The notes under the pieces are model-generated. The model ran no database searches. It had not been told where the DNA came from and saw only the letters and a list, made by a program, of their open reading frames with translations. Of a stretch of DNA of 64,000 nucleotides, positions 55,287 through 62,851 are shown one piece after another. Source of the DNA: Spartobacteria bacterium. Lineage in GTDB: Bacteria > Verrucomicrobiota > Verrucomicrobiia > Chthoniobacterales > UBA6821. Position 1 is the first letter of the stretch. Each line of letters opens with the position of its first letter. The translations under genes were made by a program, and so were the position numbers. The stretch spans positions 1 through 64,000 of the forward strand of contig CANIVT010000001.1 of the NCBI GenBank assembly GCA_947471565.1. The letters run 5' to 3'.

Positions 55287-57515
55287 ATGGAACATTTCAT
55301 CTACATCATTCCCGTGCTCGGCCTCGTCGGCCTGATCTACCGAACCATTCTTTCCGGGTGGGTCGTGAAGCAGGACGCCGGTGACGCCAAGATGAGCGGC
55401 ATCGCGGGGCACATCGCCGAGGGCGCCATGGCCTTCCTCAAGGCCGAGTACCGCATCCTCGCCATCTATGTCGTGCTCGCCGGCATCGGACTCGGGGTTC
55501 TCTCGCAGGTCCCTAAGGTGGCAGCCCACTCCAGCGTGCTGATCGTCGCCGGATTCGTTGTCGGATGTTTCTTTTCGGCCCTTGCCGGATTCCTCGGGAT
55601 GAAAATCGCCACCAAGGCGAACGTTCGCACGACCCAGGCCGCAAAGACCTCGCTGGCCAAGGCCCTGAAGGTCTCCTTCGGTGGCGGTGCCGTCATGGGA
55701 CTCGGCGTGGCGGGACTCGCGGTCCTGGGCCTCAGCTCCCTTTTCATCCTCTTCTTCCTCAAGTTCATGGGGGGTAGCTTTGCCAACGGGGGCTATGTGG
55801 AGATGACCCGCGTCCTCGAGGTCCTGGCAGGATTCTCACTCGGCGCCGAGTCGATCGCCCTCTTCGCTCGCGTGGGAGGCGGCATCTACACCAAGGCAGC
55901 CGACGTCGGCGCCGACCTGGTCGGCAAGGTTGAGGCGGGCATTCCCGAGGATGATCCGCGCAACCCCGCCACCATCGCCGATAACGTCGGTGACAACGTC
56001 GGCGATGTCGCCGGCATGGGCGCTGATCTTTTCGGCTCCTACGTGGCCACCGTGCTCGCCTCCATGGTGCTCGGAAACTACATCATCCGCGACAATGGTG
56101 GCGCAATTGCCGATGCCTTCGGTGGTATCGGTCCGATCGTTTTGCCCATGGCCATTGCCGGCATCGGCATTCTGGCCTCGATCGTTGGCACATGGTTCGT
56201 GAGCATCCCCGAAAAGGCCGGCAACAGCACCGTTGCGGTGCAGGGTGCCCTGAACAAGGGAAACAATCTCTCCATGCTGCTCGCCCTTGTGGGCTCCTAC
56301 TTCCTGATCAAGGCGATGCTCCCCGCCTCGATCAAGATGAGCGTCTTCAATGCCGGCAAATTCAACGAGATCACCACCAGTTCGACGAACGTCTTCTGGT
56401 CTGTCTGCATCGGCATGGCGGTCGGTTACCTGATCTCCTTCATCACCGAGCACTTCACTGGCCTCGGCGGCAAGCCCGTCGCCGGTATTGTCCAGAAGTC
56501 CGCAACCGGCACTGCGACCAACATCATCGCGGGACTCGGCACGGGTATGTATTCGACTGCCTATCCGGTCCTCATCTTTGCCGCCGCGATCTGGGGTTCC
56601 TACACGCTGGCCGGCTTCTACGGCGTCGGCATCGCCGCCTCCGCCATGATGGCCACGACTGCCATGCAGCTCGCGATCGACGCCTTCGGGCCGATCGCCG
56701 ATAATGCCGGCGGTATCGCCGAGATGAGCGAGTTGCCGAAGGAGGTCCGCGAGAAGACTGATATCCTCGACTCCGTTGGAAACACCACAGCAGCAGTCGG
56801 CAAGGGCTTTGCGATTGCCTCGGCTGCACTCACCGCGCTGGCTCTTTTCGCCGCTTACGTCACCCTTACCGGCATCCAGGGAATCAATATTTTTGACGCC
56901 AAGGTGCTCGCCGCACTCTTCATCGGTGGCATGATCCCGGTCGTCTTCTCCGCGCTCGCCATGAACAGCGTTGGTAAGGCTGCCATGGACATGGTCAACG
57001 AGGTGCGTCGCCAGTTCCGCGAGATTCCCGGTATCCTGGAGGGAACCGGCAAGCCCGAGTACGGCAAGTGTGTTGAGATCTCCACCAAGGCCGCCCTCCG
57101 CGAGATGCTCGCCCCCGGCATCATCACGCTGGTCACCCCGGTCCTCATCGGTCTCTTCATGGGCCCCGAGGCCCTCGGAGCCTACATGGCCGGCGTCACC
57201 GTCAGCGGTGTCCTCTGGGCAATCTTCCAGAACAATGCCGGTGGTGCTTGGGACAACGCCAAGAAGTCCTTCGAGGCCGGTGCCGAAATCGAGGTCAACG
57301 GCAAGAAGGAGATCTTCTACAAGAAGTCCGAGCCGCATAAGGCCGCCGTCGTTGGCGACACCGTGGGCGATCCGTTCAAGGACACCTCCGGCCCCTCGAT
57401 GAACATCCTCATCAAGCTCTCCTCGCTCGTCGGTCTGACGATCGCCCCGCTCATCGCGGTGAACGGGCACGAGACCACGGCGATTGTCCGCTGGATCCAG
57501 AGCTTCTTCGCGTAA
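55287..57515 (+). CDS. hppA: Membrane ion-pumping pyrophosphatase, K+-dependent type
   Basis: Couples PPi hydrolysis to H+ or Na+ export. The 742-residue protein has about 16 transmembrane helices. The catalytic loop DVGADLVGKVEAGIPEDDPR is followed by NPATIADNVGDNVGDVAGMG. The motif GNTTAAVGKG has alanine where K+-independent enzymes have lysine, which marks the K+-dependent subclass. Whether H+ or Na+ is moved cannot be decided by eye. The C-terminal VVGDTVGDPFKDTSGPS motif is complete. The gene ends in a strong intrinsic terminator. Confidence 0.95.
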   Translation: MEHFIYIIPVLGLVGLIYRTILSGWVVKQDAGDAKMSGIAGHIAEGAMAFLKAEYRILAIYVVLAGIGLGVLSQVPKVAAHSSVLIVAGFVVGCFFSALAGFLGMKIATKANVRTTQAAKTSLAKALKVSFGGGAVMGLGVAGLAVLGLSSLFILFFLKFMGGSFANGGYVEMTRVLEVLAGFSLGAESIALFARVGGGIYTKAADVGADLVGKVEAGIPEDDPRNPATIADNVGDNVGDVAGMGADLFGSYVATVLASMVLGNYIIRDNGGAIADAFGGIGPIVLPMAIAGIGILASIVGTWFVSIPEKAGNSTVAVQGALNKGNNLSMLLALVGSYFLIKAMLPASIKMSVFNAGKFNEITTSSTNVFWSVCIGMAVGYLISFITEHFTGLGGKPVAGIVQKSATGTATNIIAGLGTGMYSTAYPVLIFAAAIWGSYTLAGFYGVGIAASAMMATTAMQLAIDAFGPIADNAGGIAEMSELPKEVREKTDILDSVGNTTAAVGKGFAIASAALTALALFAAYVTLTGIQGINIFDAKVLAALFIGGMIPVVFSALAMNSVGKAAMDMVNEVRRQFREIPGILEGTGKPEYGKCVEISTKAALREMLAPGIITLVTPVLIGLFMGPEALGAYMAGVTVSGVLWAIFQNNAGGAWDNAKKSFEAGAEIEVNGKKEIFYKKSEPHKAAVVGDTVGDPFKDTSGPSMNILIKLSSLVGLTIAPLIAVNGHETTAIVRWIQSFFA

Positions 57516-57535
57516 GAAAAGTCTTTCACATCAAA

Positions 57536-57567
57536 GGCGCTGCTCCGAGAGGAGTAGCGCCTTTTTT
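57536..57567 (+). terminator. Intrinsic terminator of hppA
   Basis: GGCGCTGCTCC (57536-57546), loop GAGA, GGAGTAGCGCC (57551-57561; one G-T wobble) and six T residues. It lies 21 bp after the stop codon. A textbook Rho-independent terminator. Confidence 0.92.
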
Positions 57568-57589
57568 GTTGGGCGGAAGGCAAGAGAAT

Positions 57590-57617
57590 CTCGCGCGGAG
57601 ACGCAGAGGCGCGGAGT
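57590..57617. repeat. GCAGAG-type element, single-arm copy
   Basis: CTCGCGCGGAGACGCAGAGG followed by CGCGGAG; no opposing arm is found before 57.9 kb. Same unit as the elements at 26.4 and 34.7 kb. It sits right after the hppA terminator. Confidence 0.5.
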
Positions 57618-57710
57618 GGGGATGAGGCCGTTAGACTGAAGACTGGTAGGCTTATGTCCAAGTGAGTCGTGGCCACAAGCCACAACGCTGATGTACGCTG
57701 AACGAGATCG

Positions 57711-57887
57711 AGATGAAGAATTAGGCGTGCGAATGATGCCGTAGCTGTGACCTACGGCGAGCGAACTGCAACGCAGTAATCCGCCCGAGTCCGTCAGTTT
57801 TCGGTATGTGGATTTTAGATGCGGAGTAAGGCGAGCAAGGGAAGCCGTAGTCGGACCTACGGCGACCGCAGGTCAACAAAGCTCCGC
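57711..57887 (-). repeat. REP-like nested palindromes, two tandem copies (C2 and C1)
   Basis: Copy C2 is at 57711-57786 and copy C1 at 57811-57887, both in minus orientation relative to copy A. Each has the inner hairpin CCGTAG-loop-CTACGG (loops of 6-7 bases, different in each), flanked by TGCGGTCG-like and CTTGCTCGCC-like segments. Outer GCGGAG/CTCCGC pairs are clear in C1. The pair occupies the downstream flank of nuoD. The 57618-57710 part of this 383-bp gap shows only a small hairpin (GTGGC/GCCAC). Confidence 0.7.
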
Positions 57888-57898
57888 GCGAAAAGCCG

Positions 57899-59185
57899 CT
57901 ACCGGTCGCATTCGCCGAAGACCATGTCGACCGATCCCAGGATCGTGACGACGTCTCCGACCATGTGTCCGGGGAGTAGCTTCGGGATGATACTCAGATT
58001 AACGAACGAAGGGGCGCGGATATGCAGGCGGTTGGGAACTCCGCCTCCAAGGCTGTGAATGTAAAAGCCGAGCTCGCCCTTGGGGTTTTCCGCGCCGAAA
58101 TAGACTTCGCCTGCCGGGGCATCGATTCCTTCGGTCGTGATGATGAAATGGTGGATGAGTTGCTCCATTTTCTGGAGGACCTCCTCCTTCACGGGGAGGG
58201 TGCTTTTCCCGTCGACGACATTCACCGGGCCACCGGGAATGGTGTCGATCGCCTGCCGCAGGATCCTGAGGCTCTGGCGCATCTCCTCGATGCGGACGAG
58301 GTAGCGATCAAAGCAGTCGCCCACGGAACCGACGGGGATATCAAATTCATACTTCTCGTAGTCGAGGTAGGGTCGGGCCTTACGAACGTCGTACTCGACT
58401 CCTGAGCCACGGAGCATGGGGCCGGTCAGACCGTAGGCGATGGCGTCATCCTTTGAAATGACGCCGACATTCTTCGTCCGGTCGATGAAGATCGGGTTGC
58501 GGGTCAGCAAGCTCGTGATCTCGTCCAGCGCGCGAGGGAAGCTGTCGAGGAAAGCGTAGAGTTGGTCGGGGAACTTCTCCGGTAGATCTCGGATCTGGCC
58601 ACCGACGCGAGTGTAGCTCGTGGTGAAGCGGGCCCCGGTGAGCAATTCGCACAGATTGTAGATCTTCTCGCGCTCGGTGAAGGTGAAGAGGAAGACGGAG
58701 ATCGCGCCGATGTCCATGGAGCTGGCTCCGAGGCCGAGCAGGTGTGCGGAAATGCGTGCCAGCTCGCAGCAGATGACGCGGATGGCCTTGCCTCGGGCGG
58801 GAAGTTCCCAGCCCATGAGTTTCTCAACGGCGCAGGCGTAGGCGACGTTATTGGCCAGAGGGGCGAGGTAGTCAAGGCGGTCCGTGTAGGGCACGAACTG
58901 GTTGTACTGCATGTTTTCGGCGATCTTCTCGTCGCCTCGATGCAGGTAGCCGACCTCGGGCTTGGCCTTCACGATCAATTCTCCGTCGAGGTCGAGCACG
59001 ATGCGGAACACGCCGTGGGTCGAGGGGTGCGAGGGGCCGAAGTTCAGCGACATCGTCTCGCCGAGCAGTTCACTGGTGGGAACATGGGCCGCGTTGGCCG
59101 GATCTTTCAGAATCTGCTGGGTGCGGCCAAGGGCGTCGGGGGCCTCGAAAACGGTGGTCGTGCTCACGGGCGATGATTCAATCAT
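57899..59185 (-). CDS. nuoD: NADH-quinone oxidoreductase subunit D (49-kDa)
   Basis: Quinone-site subunit of complex I. The 428-residue protein has LNFGPSHPSTHGVFRI with the conserved histidines, VGYLHRGDEKIAENMQYNQF, YTRVGGQIRDLPEKF, GPMLRGSGVEYDVRK and the C-terminal PSFVNLSIIPKLLPGHMVGD motif. It is complete and normal in length. No other nuo gene is next to it: a hydrolase lies upstream and repeats lie downstream. Complex I must be assembled from loci elsewhere, or this is one of several scattered nuo genes. Confidence 0.95.
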   Translation of the reverse strand: MIESSPVSTTTVFEAPDALGRTQQILKDPANAAHVPTSELLGETMSLNFGPSHPSTHGVFRIVLDLDGELIVKAKPEVGYLHRGDEKIAENMQYNQFVPYTDRLDYLAPLANNVAYACAVEKLMGWELPARGKAIRVICCELARISAHLLGLGASSMDIGAISVFLFTFTEREKIYNLCELLTGARFTTSYTRVGGQIRDLPEKFPDQLYAFLDSFPRALDEITSLLTRNPIFIDRTKNVGVISKDDAIAYGLTGPMLRGSGVEYDVRKARPYLDYEKYEFDIPVGSVGDCFDRYLVRIEEMRQSLRILRQAIDTIPGGPVNVVDGKSTLPVKEEVLQKMEQLIHHFIITTEGIDAPAGEVYFGAENPKGELGFYIHSLGGGVPNRLHIRAPSFVNLSIIPKLLPGHMVGDVVTILGSVDMVFGECDR

Positions 59186-59229
59186 GAAGGGGGCGCCGCG
59201 TCCAACGCCTTCTTGTCCCCACGTCGACT

Positions 59230-60258
59230 TCAGTGAGTCCTCCCGGCGAGGGGAGGGGCTTTCAGGAACGAGGCGATCCCGTCCCAGGAGCGGGAGAACT
59301 GAGCGCCAACCGGCAGGATGTGGCCGATTTCGTGAATGACTTCCAGTCGGCTTCTTGGGATTGCAGAGAACCGTTTTCGGAGCGACTCATACGGGGTAGC
59401 CGTTGCATGCTCCCCGGTCAGCACGAGCAGGGGACAGCTGATCCGGAGGGATGACGCAGGGGGAATGTCCTTCAACTCCGCGTTATCATTGATGATTCCG
59501 TGTTCCCTGGGGGATAGGGGAGTCACGCTGAGGGCCAGTCCCTTCAGGAAGGCCTGCTGATCAGGGTCCCTCATCACGAGGGAAGCGATTGTCTCCCGTC
59601 CGCTAGGGCGGAGGGAGGACCCGATCCCCGTCATCTCGGCGAAGAGTTTGCGGGGACTCCATACGGTACGCAGGGAAAGCAACCAACAGCCGATATCCCC
59701 GGTGAGATCGTGAAACAGCCGGTATCCAATCGATGCGATCGGGGAGAATCCAAGGCTTTCGCCAGGAGGGGAGAGCAGAACCAGCGAAGAGACCTGTTCC
59801 GGATGCTGTGAGGCGAGTTGCAAGGCGCAGTCACTTCCTTCCGATACCCCAAGCACGCTGCAGATCGTGATGCCTCTTTGTGTGAGCAGTTCCGAAATCG
59901 CGTCGGCCTGTTCTGTAAACGTGGCTCCCGTGGCCAGAGGGGTCCTTAGGTATCCCGGACGAGACACGGAAAGAACGCGGAAACCACGGCGGATCAGTTC
60001 CTTCCCGTAGATCAGGCCCTGATCATAGCCACCGGGGGAACCGTGGATGACCAGCACGGCGGGCCCGTCTCCTCGTTCCGCGAATTCCATCACTCCCTGT
60101 GAGAGAAGAGTGGTTCCGGAACCGGCCTCCAGCTCCGCCAGCCGTCGGCTTTTCCAGCCGCTAAAGAGCCCTCCCAGACCGAGCAAAAGAACCGCGATCG
60201 CCAACATGCTGATCCAGAAAGCGGTCGGGAAGGGGCGTTTTCGTCCGTGACGGCTCAT
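59230..60258 (-). CDS. Membrane-anchored alpha/beta hydrolase
   Basis: A 342-residue protein with an N-terminal signal anchor (about residues 13-33) and an alpha/beta-hydrolase fold. Oxyanion region VLVIHGSPGGYDQGLIYGKE, nucleophile elbow GVSEG (in VLGVSEGSDCALQL) and the final histidine in VIHEIGHILPVG are visible; the acid is probably D or E around LVLTGEHATATP. Substrate unknown (esters, epoxides or lactones are possible). Its start is 37 bp from the tRNA gene on the same strand and its stop is 44 bp before the nuoD start, so they may be read together. Confidence 0.82.
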   Translation of the reverse strand: MSRHGRKRPFPTAFWISMLAIAVLLLGLGGLFSGWKSRRLAELEAGSGTTLLSQGVMEFAERGDGPAVLVIHGSPGGYDQGLIYGKELIRRGFRVLSVSRPGYLRTPLATGATFTEQADAISELLTQRGITICSVLGVSEGSDCALQLASQHPEQVSSLVLLSPPGESLGFSPIASIGYRLFHDLTGDIGCWLLSLRTVWSPRKLFAEMTGIGSSLRPSGRETIASLVMRDPDQQAFLKGLALSVTPLSPREHGIINDNAELKDIPPASSLRISCPLLVLTGEHATATPYESLRKRFSAIPRSRLEVIHEIGHILPVGAQFSRSWDGIASFLKAPPLAGRTH

Positions 60259-60295
60259 CGGCTCAAGGTCTAGTGGGGAGTTCCTTTCCGTGAAT

Positions 60296-60368
60296 TAGGG
60301 GCACCTGGATTTGAACCAGGGACCAACCAGTTATGAGCCGGCTGCTCTAACCGCTGAGCTATACCCCC
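60296..60368 (-). tRNA. tRNA with CAU anticodon (probably tRNA-Ile2; tRNA-Met possible)
   Basis: A 73-nt cloverleaf: acceptor GGGGGTA/TGCCCCT, D-arm GCTCAGCGGTTAGAGC, anticodon loop CTCATAA (anticodon CAU), variable TGGTC and T-arm CCTGG-TTCAAAT-CCAGG, discriminator A, CCA not encoded. The D-loop and variable region (GGTTAGAGCAG, TTGGTC) look closer to tRNA-Ile2, which is read as AUA after lysidine modification, than to elongator Met. Confidence 0.9.
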
Positions 60369-60514
60369 GTGAAAGAAGCGAGATCCTAGGCAACAGAAAG
60401 GCCGAGGTCATGCCGAAAATGAGCATTGTTGGAGACGGAAGGGTTAACCCGGATTTTGTGATGGAGCGGCGATAACGGATTCGGACACTTCACTAGGACG
60501 GTGTGTCCGTCCGG

Positions 60515-60686
60515 GGTTAAAACGTGAAAGCGTTAAAAAGTTAAAAAGGGACTGAATCCAATCAGAGTGAAGCGGGAATGGCACCCCTCCAGTGCATCTT
60601 GTGGCCAGTTGTATCCGTCTGTCCGCTGGACTCCCATCTCCACGTTGTAACGTTGTAACCTTGTAACGGTTCTAACCCTTTTAACT
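60515..60686. repeat. TTAAAAG-armed inverted-repeat element, copy 3
   Basis: Left arm 60515-60550 (GGTTAAAACG, GTTAAAAAGTTAAAAAGG). Right arm 60642-60686 (ACGTTGTAACGTTGTAACC, TTGTAACGG, CCCTTTTAAC). About 90 bp lie between. It covers most of the 328-bp gap between the tRNA and the HtrA-like gene. The remaining piece 60369-60514 has only a weak stem (CGGACAC/GTGTCCG near 60481-60510). Confidence 0.7.
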
Positions 60687-60696
60687 CAGTTTCCCC

Positions 60697-61722
60697 TCAC
60701 TGCTGAGAGAGCGCCGCCTCACTCGGAACAGGGACGCAACGGAGGGTAACGCGCCGCAGTTCCCCGCTTCGTGAGAGAACGATTCGGACATCCTGTCCCG
60801 CCGTCAGGTAAAACGAGGATTCCAGGACCTCCTGAGGCATGTGGATCGATCTGTCCCCCACGGCGAGGAGTGAATCACCGGGACGAATTCCTGCCCTTTC
60901 CGCAGGGCTACCCGGCTCGACTGCGGCGATCCGTGTACGGGAGTTCCCCTCAGGCACCGCAGCCTCCTCGACCACGGCACCGATCCAGCCGGGGTTGATT
61001 TTTCCGAAGCGGAGAAGATCACCATGCAGTTTCTCCACGGCAGCCGCCGGGAGGATTGCACACGAATCGTCCGCCAATCCCGTGCGCACCACGATACCGG
61101 CGAATTTCCCCGATAGGTCGAAGACCGGCGTTCCCGGGTGGCTTCCCACCGTGGGGAGCAGTGCAGTATGCAGGGAAACCGGGAAGAATCTCTCCCCGTC
61201 GTGGTCAATATTCCTCCCCGTGAAACCCAACAGCGGCAGGGTCAAGGTTCCGCTTCCGGAAGCCGTCGTTGCAAGTGCAGCCACGGGAGAGTTGACCGGA
61301 AGGATTGCCGAGGGAAAGGGTGAGATGAAGGAAGGGGCCGCGACCGAAGTTCTGAGGAAGGCGATGCCCGTCCGCTCATCGGCAAAAATCAGCGATGCCG
61401 GTAGTGCCTTGCCCCCCCTTTCAATTTCGATTCCGTTGCCGCCGCGAATGAAATCAGAAAGCGTGCAGACGGTCCCTGCCGGATCAATCAGAAATCCGGT
61501 TCCATTGATCTCGCCGGCCTCGTCTCGGCAACGGATCCGGACGAGGGTTTGGGATTTTTCCCTACCGATCCTGGAGAGAACAGAGGAGACCTCCGAGGAA
61601 AGCTTGGAGTCATCCCTGGATGGAGAGGACTGCAGCGGCCCCAAGGAGACAACACCGAGTGCCAGAATCGCCGGTATCCTGCCTACCGGGAAGAGAGTTT
61701 CAAAAGCTAAGCGGCGACTCAT
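60697..61722 (-). CDS. HtrA-like PDZ protein lacking the catalytic triad
   Basis: A 341-residue protein with an N-terminal signal peptide or anchor, a trypsin-like domain (about 55-240) and a PDZ domain (about 245-335; EPGSPAERAGIRPGDSLLAV). In active HtrA/DegP the triad lies in NNHVV, SDIAL and GNSGGP. Here the aligned positions are TLSDF, TGIAF (D to G119) and SHPGTP (S to P196), so it is a predicted pseudoprotease. ATG 61722 overlaps the upstream anti-sigma gene by 23 bp. Placement as third gene of sigma/anti-sigma/HtrA suggests a ligand-sensing or scaffolding role. Confidence 0.82.
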   Translation of the reverse strand: MSRRLAFETLFPVGRIPAILALGVVSLGPLQSSPSRDDSKLSSEVSSVLSRIGREKSQTLVRIRCRDEAGEINGTGFLIDPAGTVCTLSDFIRGGNGIEIERGGKALPASLIFADERTGIAFLRTSVAAPSFISPFPSAILPVNSPVAALATTASGSGTLTLPLLGFTGRNIDHDGERFFPVSLHTALLPTVGSHPGTPVFDLSGKFAGIVVRTGLADDSCAILPAAAVEKLHGDLLRFGKINPGWIGAVVEEAAVPEGNSRTRIAAVEPGSPAERAGIRPGDSLLAVGDRSIHMPQEVLESSFYLTAGQDVRIVLSRSGELRRVTLRCVPVPSEAALSQQ

Positions 61723-62134
61723 GATTCGCCGCCCGCGGACGGAGGAGATAGGAAGGCGGGAAAAGCGAATCGAACCGGTCACTCGTCGGAGGCTCCACGC
61801 GGAGCGAGACGGGTTGCATGGATGGAACGGTCACCGGAGGCTGGCTGTAGGAGGCTGCGTAAGCGCGGGGTTGGCCTGTTGTCCCGGGTTGATGCAGGAT
61901 GACGACGGAGGCTACGACCGCCACGGCGGCCGCCCCGGCATAGGCCATGGCTGGCACGCGGATCTCGGAGAGAATCGCATGGATTCTATCCATCAAGAGT
62001 TCTCCGATTGAGGGGCGCAGAAGTTCCGCCCGTTGGCGCCTGTGGAATTCCCTCAGGAAGTCGTCAAAGTATCCTTCGCGTGGCTGCTCGTAGCGCTTGA
62101 GGCGGATGATCCGGTGCATCGGTTCGTGACTCAT
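61700..62134 (-). CDS. Putative membrane anti-sigma factor
   Basis: A 144-residue protein. The N-terminal cytoplasmic region has charged helices (YFDDFLREFHRRQRAELLRP). One transmembrane helix lies at about 61-80 (VPAMAYAGAAAVAVVASVVI), then a short Pro/Ser-rich periplasmic tail. No zinc anti-sigma HxxxCxxC motif is present. Identity is inferred from its position directly after the ECF sigma gene (17 bp) and from its topology, so it is not certain. It ends inside the start of the HtrA-like gene. Confidence 0.62.
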   Translation of the reverse strand: MSHEPMHRIIRLKRYEQPREGYFDDFLREFHRRQRAELLRPSIGELLMDRIHAILSEIRVPAMAYAGAAAVAVVASVVILHQPGTTGQPRAYAASYSQPPVTVPSMQPVSLRVEPPTSDRFDSLFPPSYLLRPRAANHESPLSF

Positions 62135-62151
62135 GGAGCGAGGTTGGTTTC

Positions 62152-62748
62152 CTAGTTCTTTTTAAACTCGTGCAGGGAGTTTTGCAACTGCCTGTGGGCG
62201 TAAAAAAGCCGGGATCGGACGGTCCCCTCCGAGACCTTCAGGATTTTTGCGATCTCGGCGTGGGGGATTCCCTGAATATCGAACATGGTGACGGCCATTC
62301 TGTGATCATGAGACAGCTTCATCATCGCTGTGTTCAATTTTTTTTGCAGTTCGTGGATGCCGACCTCTTTCGTCGGGTCCCCGTTACTGGTGGCCGCGAT
62401 GAAGTCAGGGTCGTTCTCGATCCTGCTGTCCGGGTCGTTGAGGCTGGGGTGCTGGCGACGGTTCCTCTTCTTGAGGAAATTGATCGTCATGTTGACGGCG
62501 ATCGAGTGCATCCAGGTATAGAAGCTCGAATTACCGCGAAAATTGGTGATGGAGCGGTAGGCCTTGGAGAAGATGTCCTGTAGAAGGTCGTTGGTGTCCT
62601 CGTGGTTGGAGGTCATGTGGTAGACCAGTCCGTAGAGTCGGGGACTGTATTTTACGACAAGCTCGTCAAACGCCGTCGGATCTCCCCCCTGTGTCCGGGC
62701 AACGAGTTCCATATCGTTGTTCGGTTGATTTTCCGTTTCTGGGGTCAT
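62152..62748 (-). CDS. RNA polymerase ECF sigma factor (RpoE-like)
   Basis: A 198-residue group IV sigma factor. Region 2 at about 25-95 (TAFDELVVKYSPRLYGLVYH; DLLQDIFSKAYRSITNFRG; YTWMHSIAVNMTINFLKKR) and region 4 at about 135-190 (PHAEIAKILKVSEGTVRSRL). ATG 62748 is chosen because it starts about 25 residues before region 2; a longer frame crosses the sdhC promoter. It heads an operon with the membrane anti-sigma and the HtrA-like protein, as in envelope-stress systems. Target genes and signal are unknown. Confidence 0.93.
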   Translation of the reverse strand: MTPETENQPNNDMELVARTQGGDPTAFDELVVKYSPRLYGLVYHMTSNHEDTNDLLQDIFSKAYRSITNFRGNSSFYTWMHSIAVNMTINFLKKRNRRQHPSLNDPDSRIENDPDFIAATSNGDPTKEVGIHELQKKLNTAMMKLSHDHRMAVTMFDIQGIPHAEIAKILKVSEGTVRSRLFYAHRQLQNSLHEFKKN

Positions 62749-62814
62749 CAGGGTGGGGAGTGGTATAGCAGGGCGCCCGATCAGCGCAAAATCCTTTCCT
62801 GCTCGATCGCTTAC

Positions 62815-62843
62815 TTGAATTGCTTCCGGGAATTTTCTATAAG
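62815..62843 (+). promoter_or_regulatory. Sigma70-type promoter for sdhC, probably leaderless transcript
   Basis: TTGAAT at 62815-62820, 17-bp spacer, TATAAG at 62838-62843. The sdhC ATG is at 62852, so transcription would start at or within 2-3 bases of the start codon. No Shine-Dalgarno fits in between. Confidence 0.6.
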
Positions 62844-62851
62844 TAAAACTC

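Noticed and set aside
55147-55335. 62-codon frame upstream of and overlapping the hppA start
   Set aside because: No domain, and it overlaps a well-defined start; probably part of the hppA leader region.
55836-57470. Long minus-strand open frame antisense to hppA
   Set aside because: Its translation is dominated by Gly/Asp/His, typical of antisense of a membrane-protein gene with strong codon bias, and no domain is visible.
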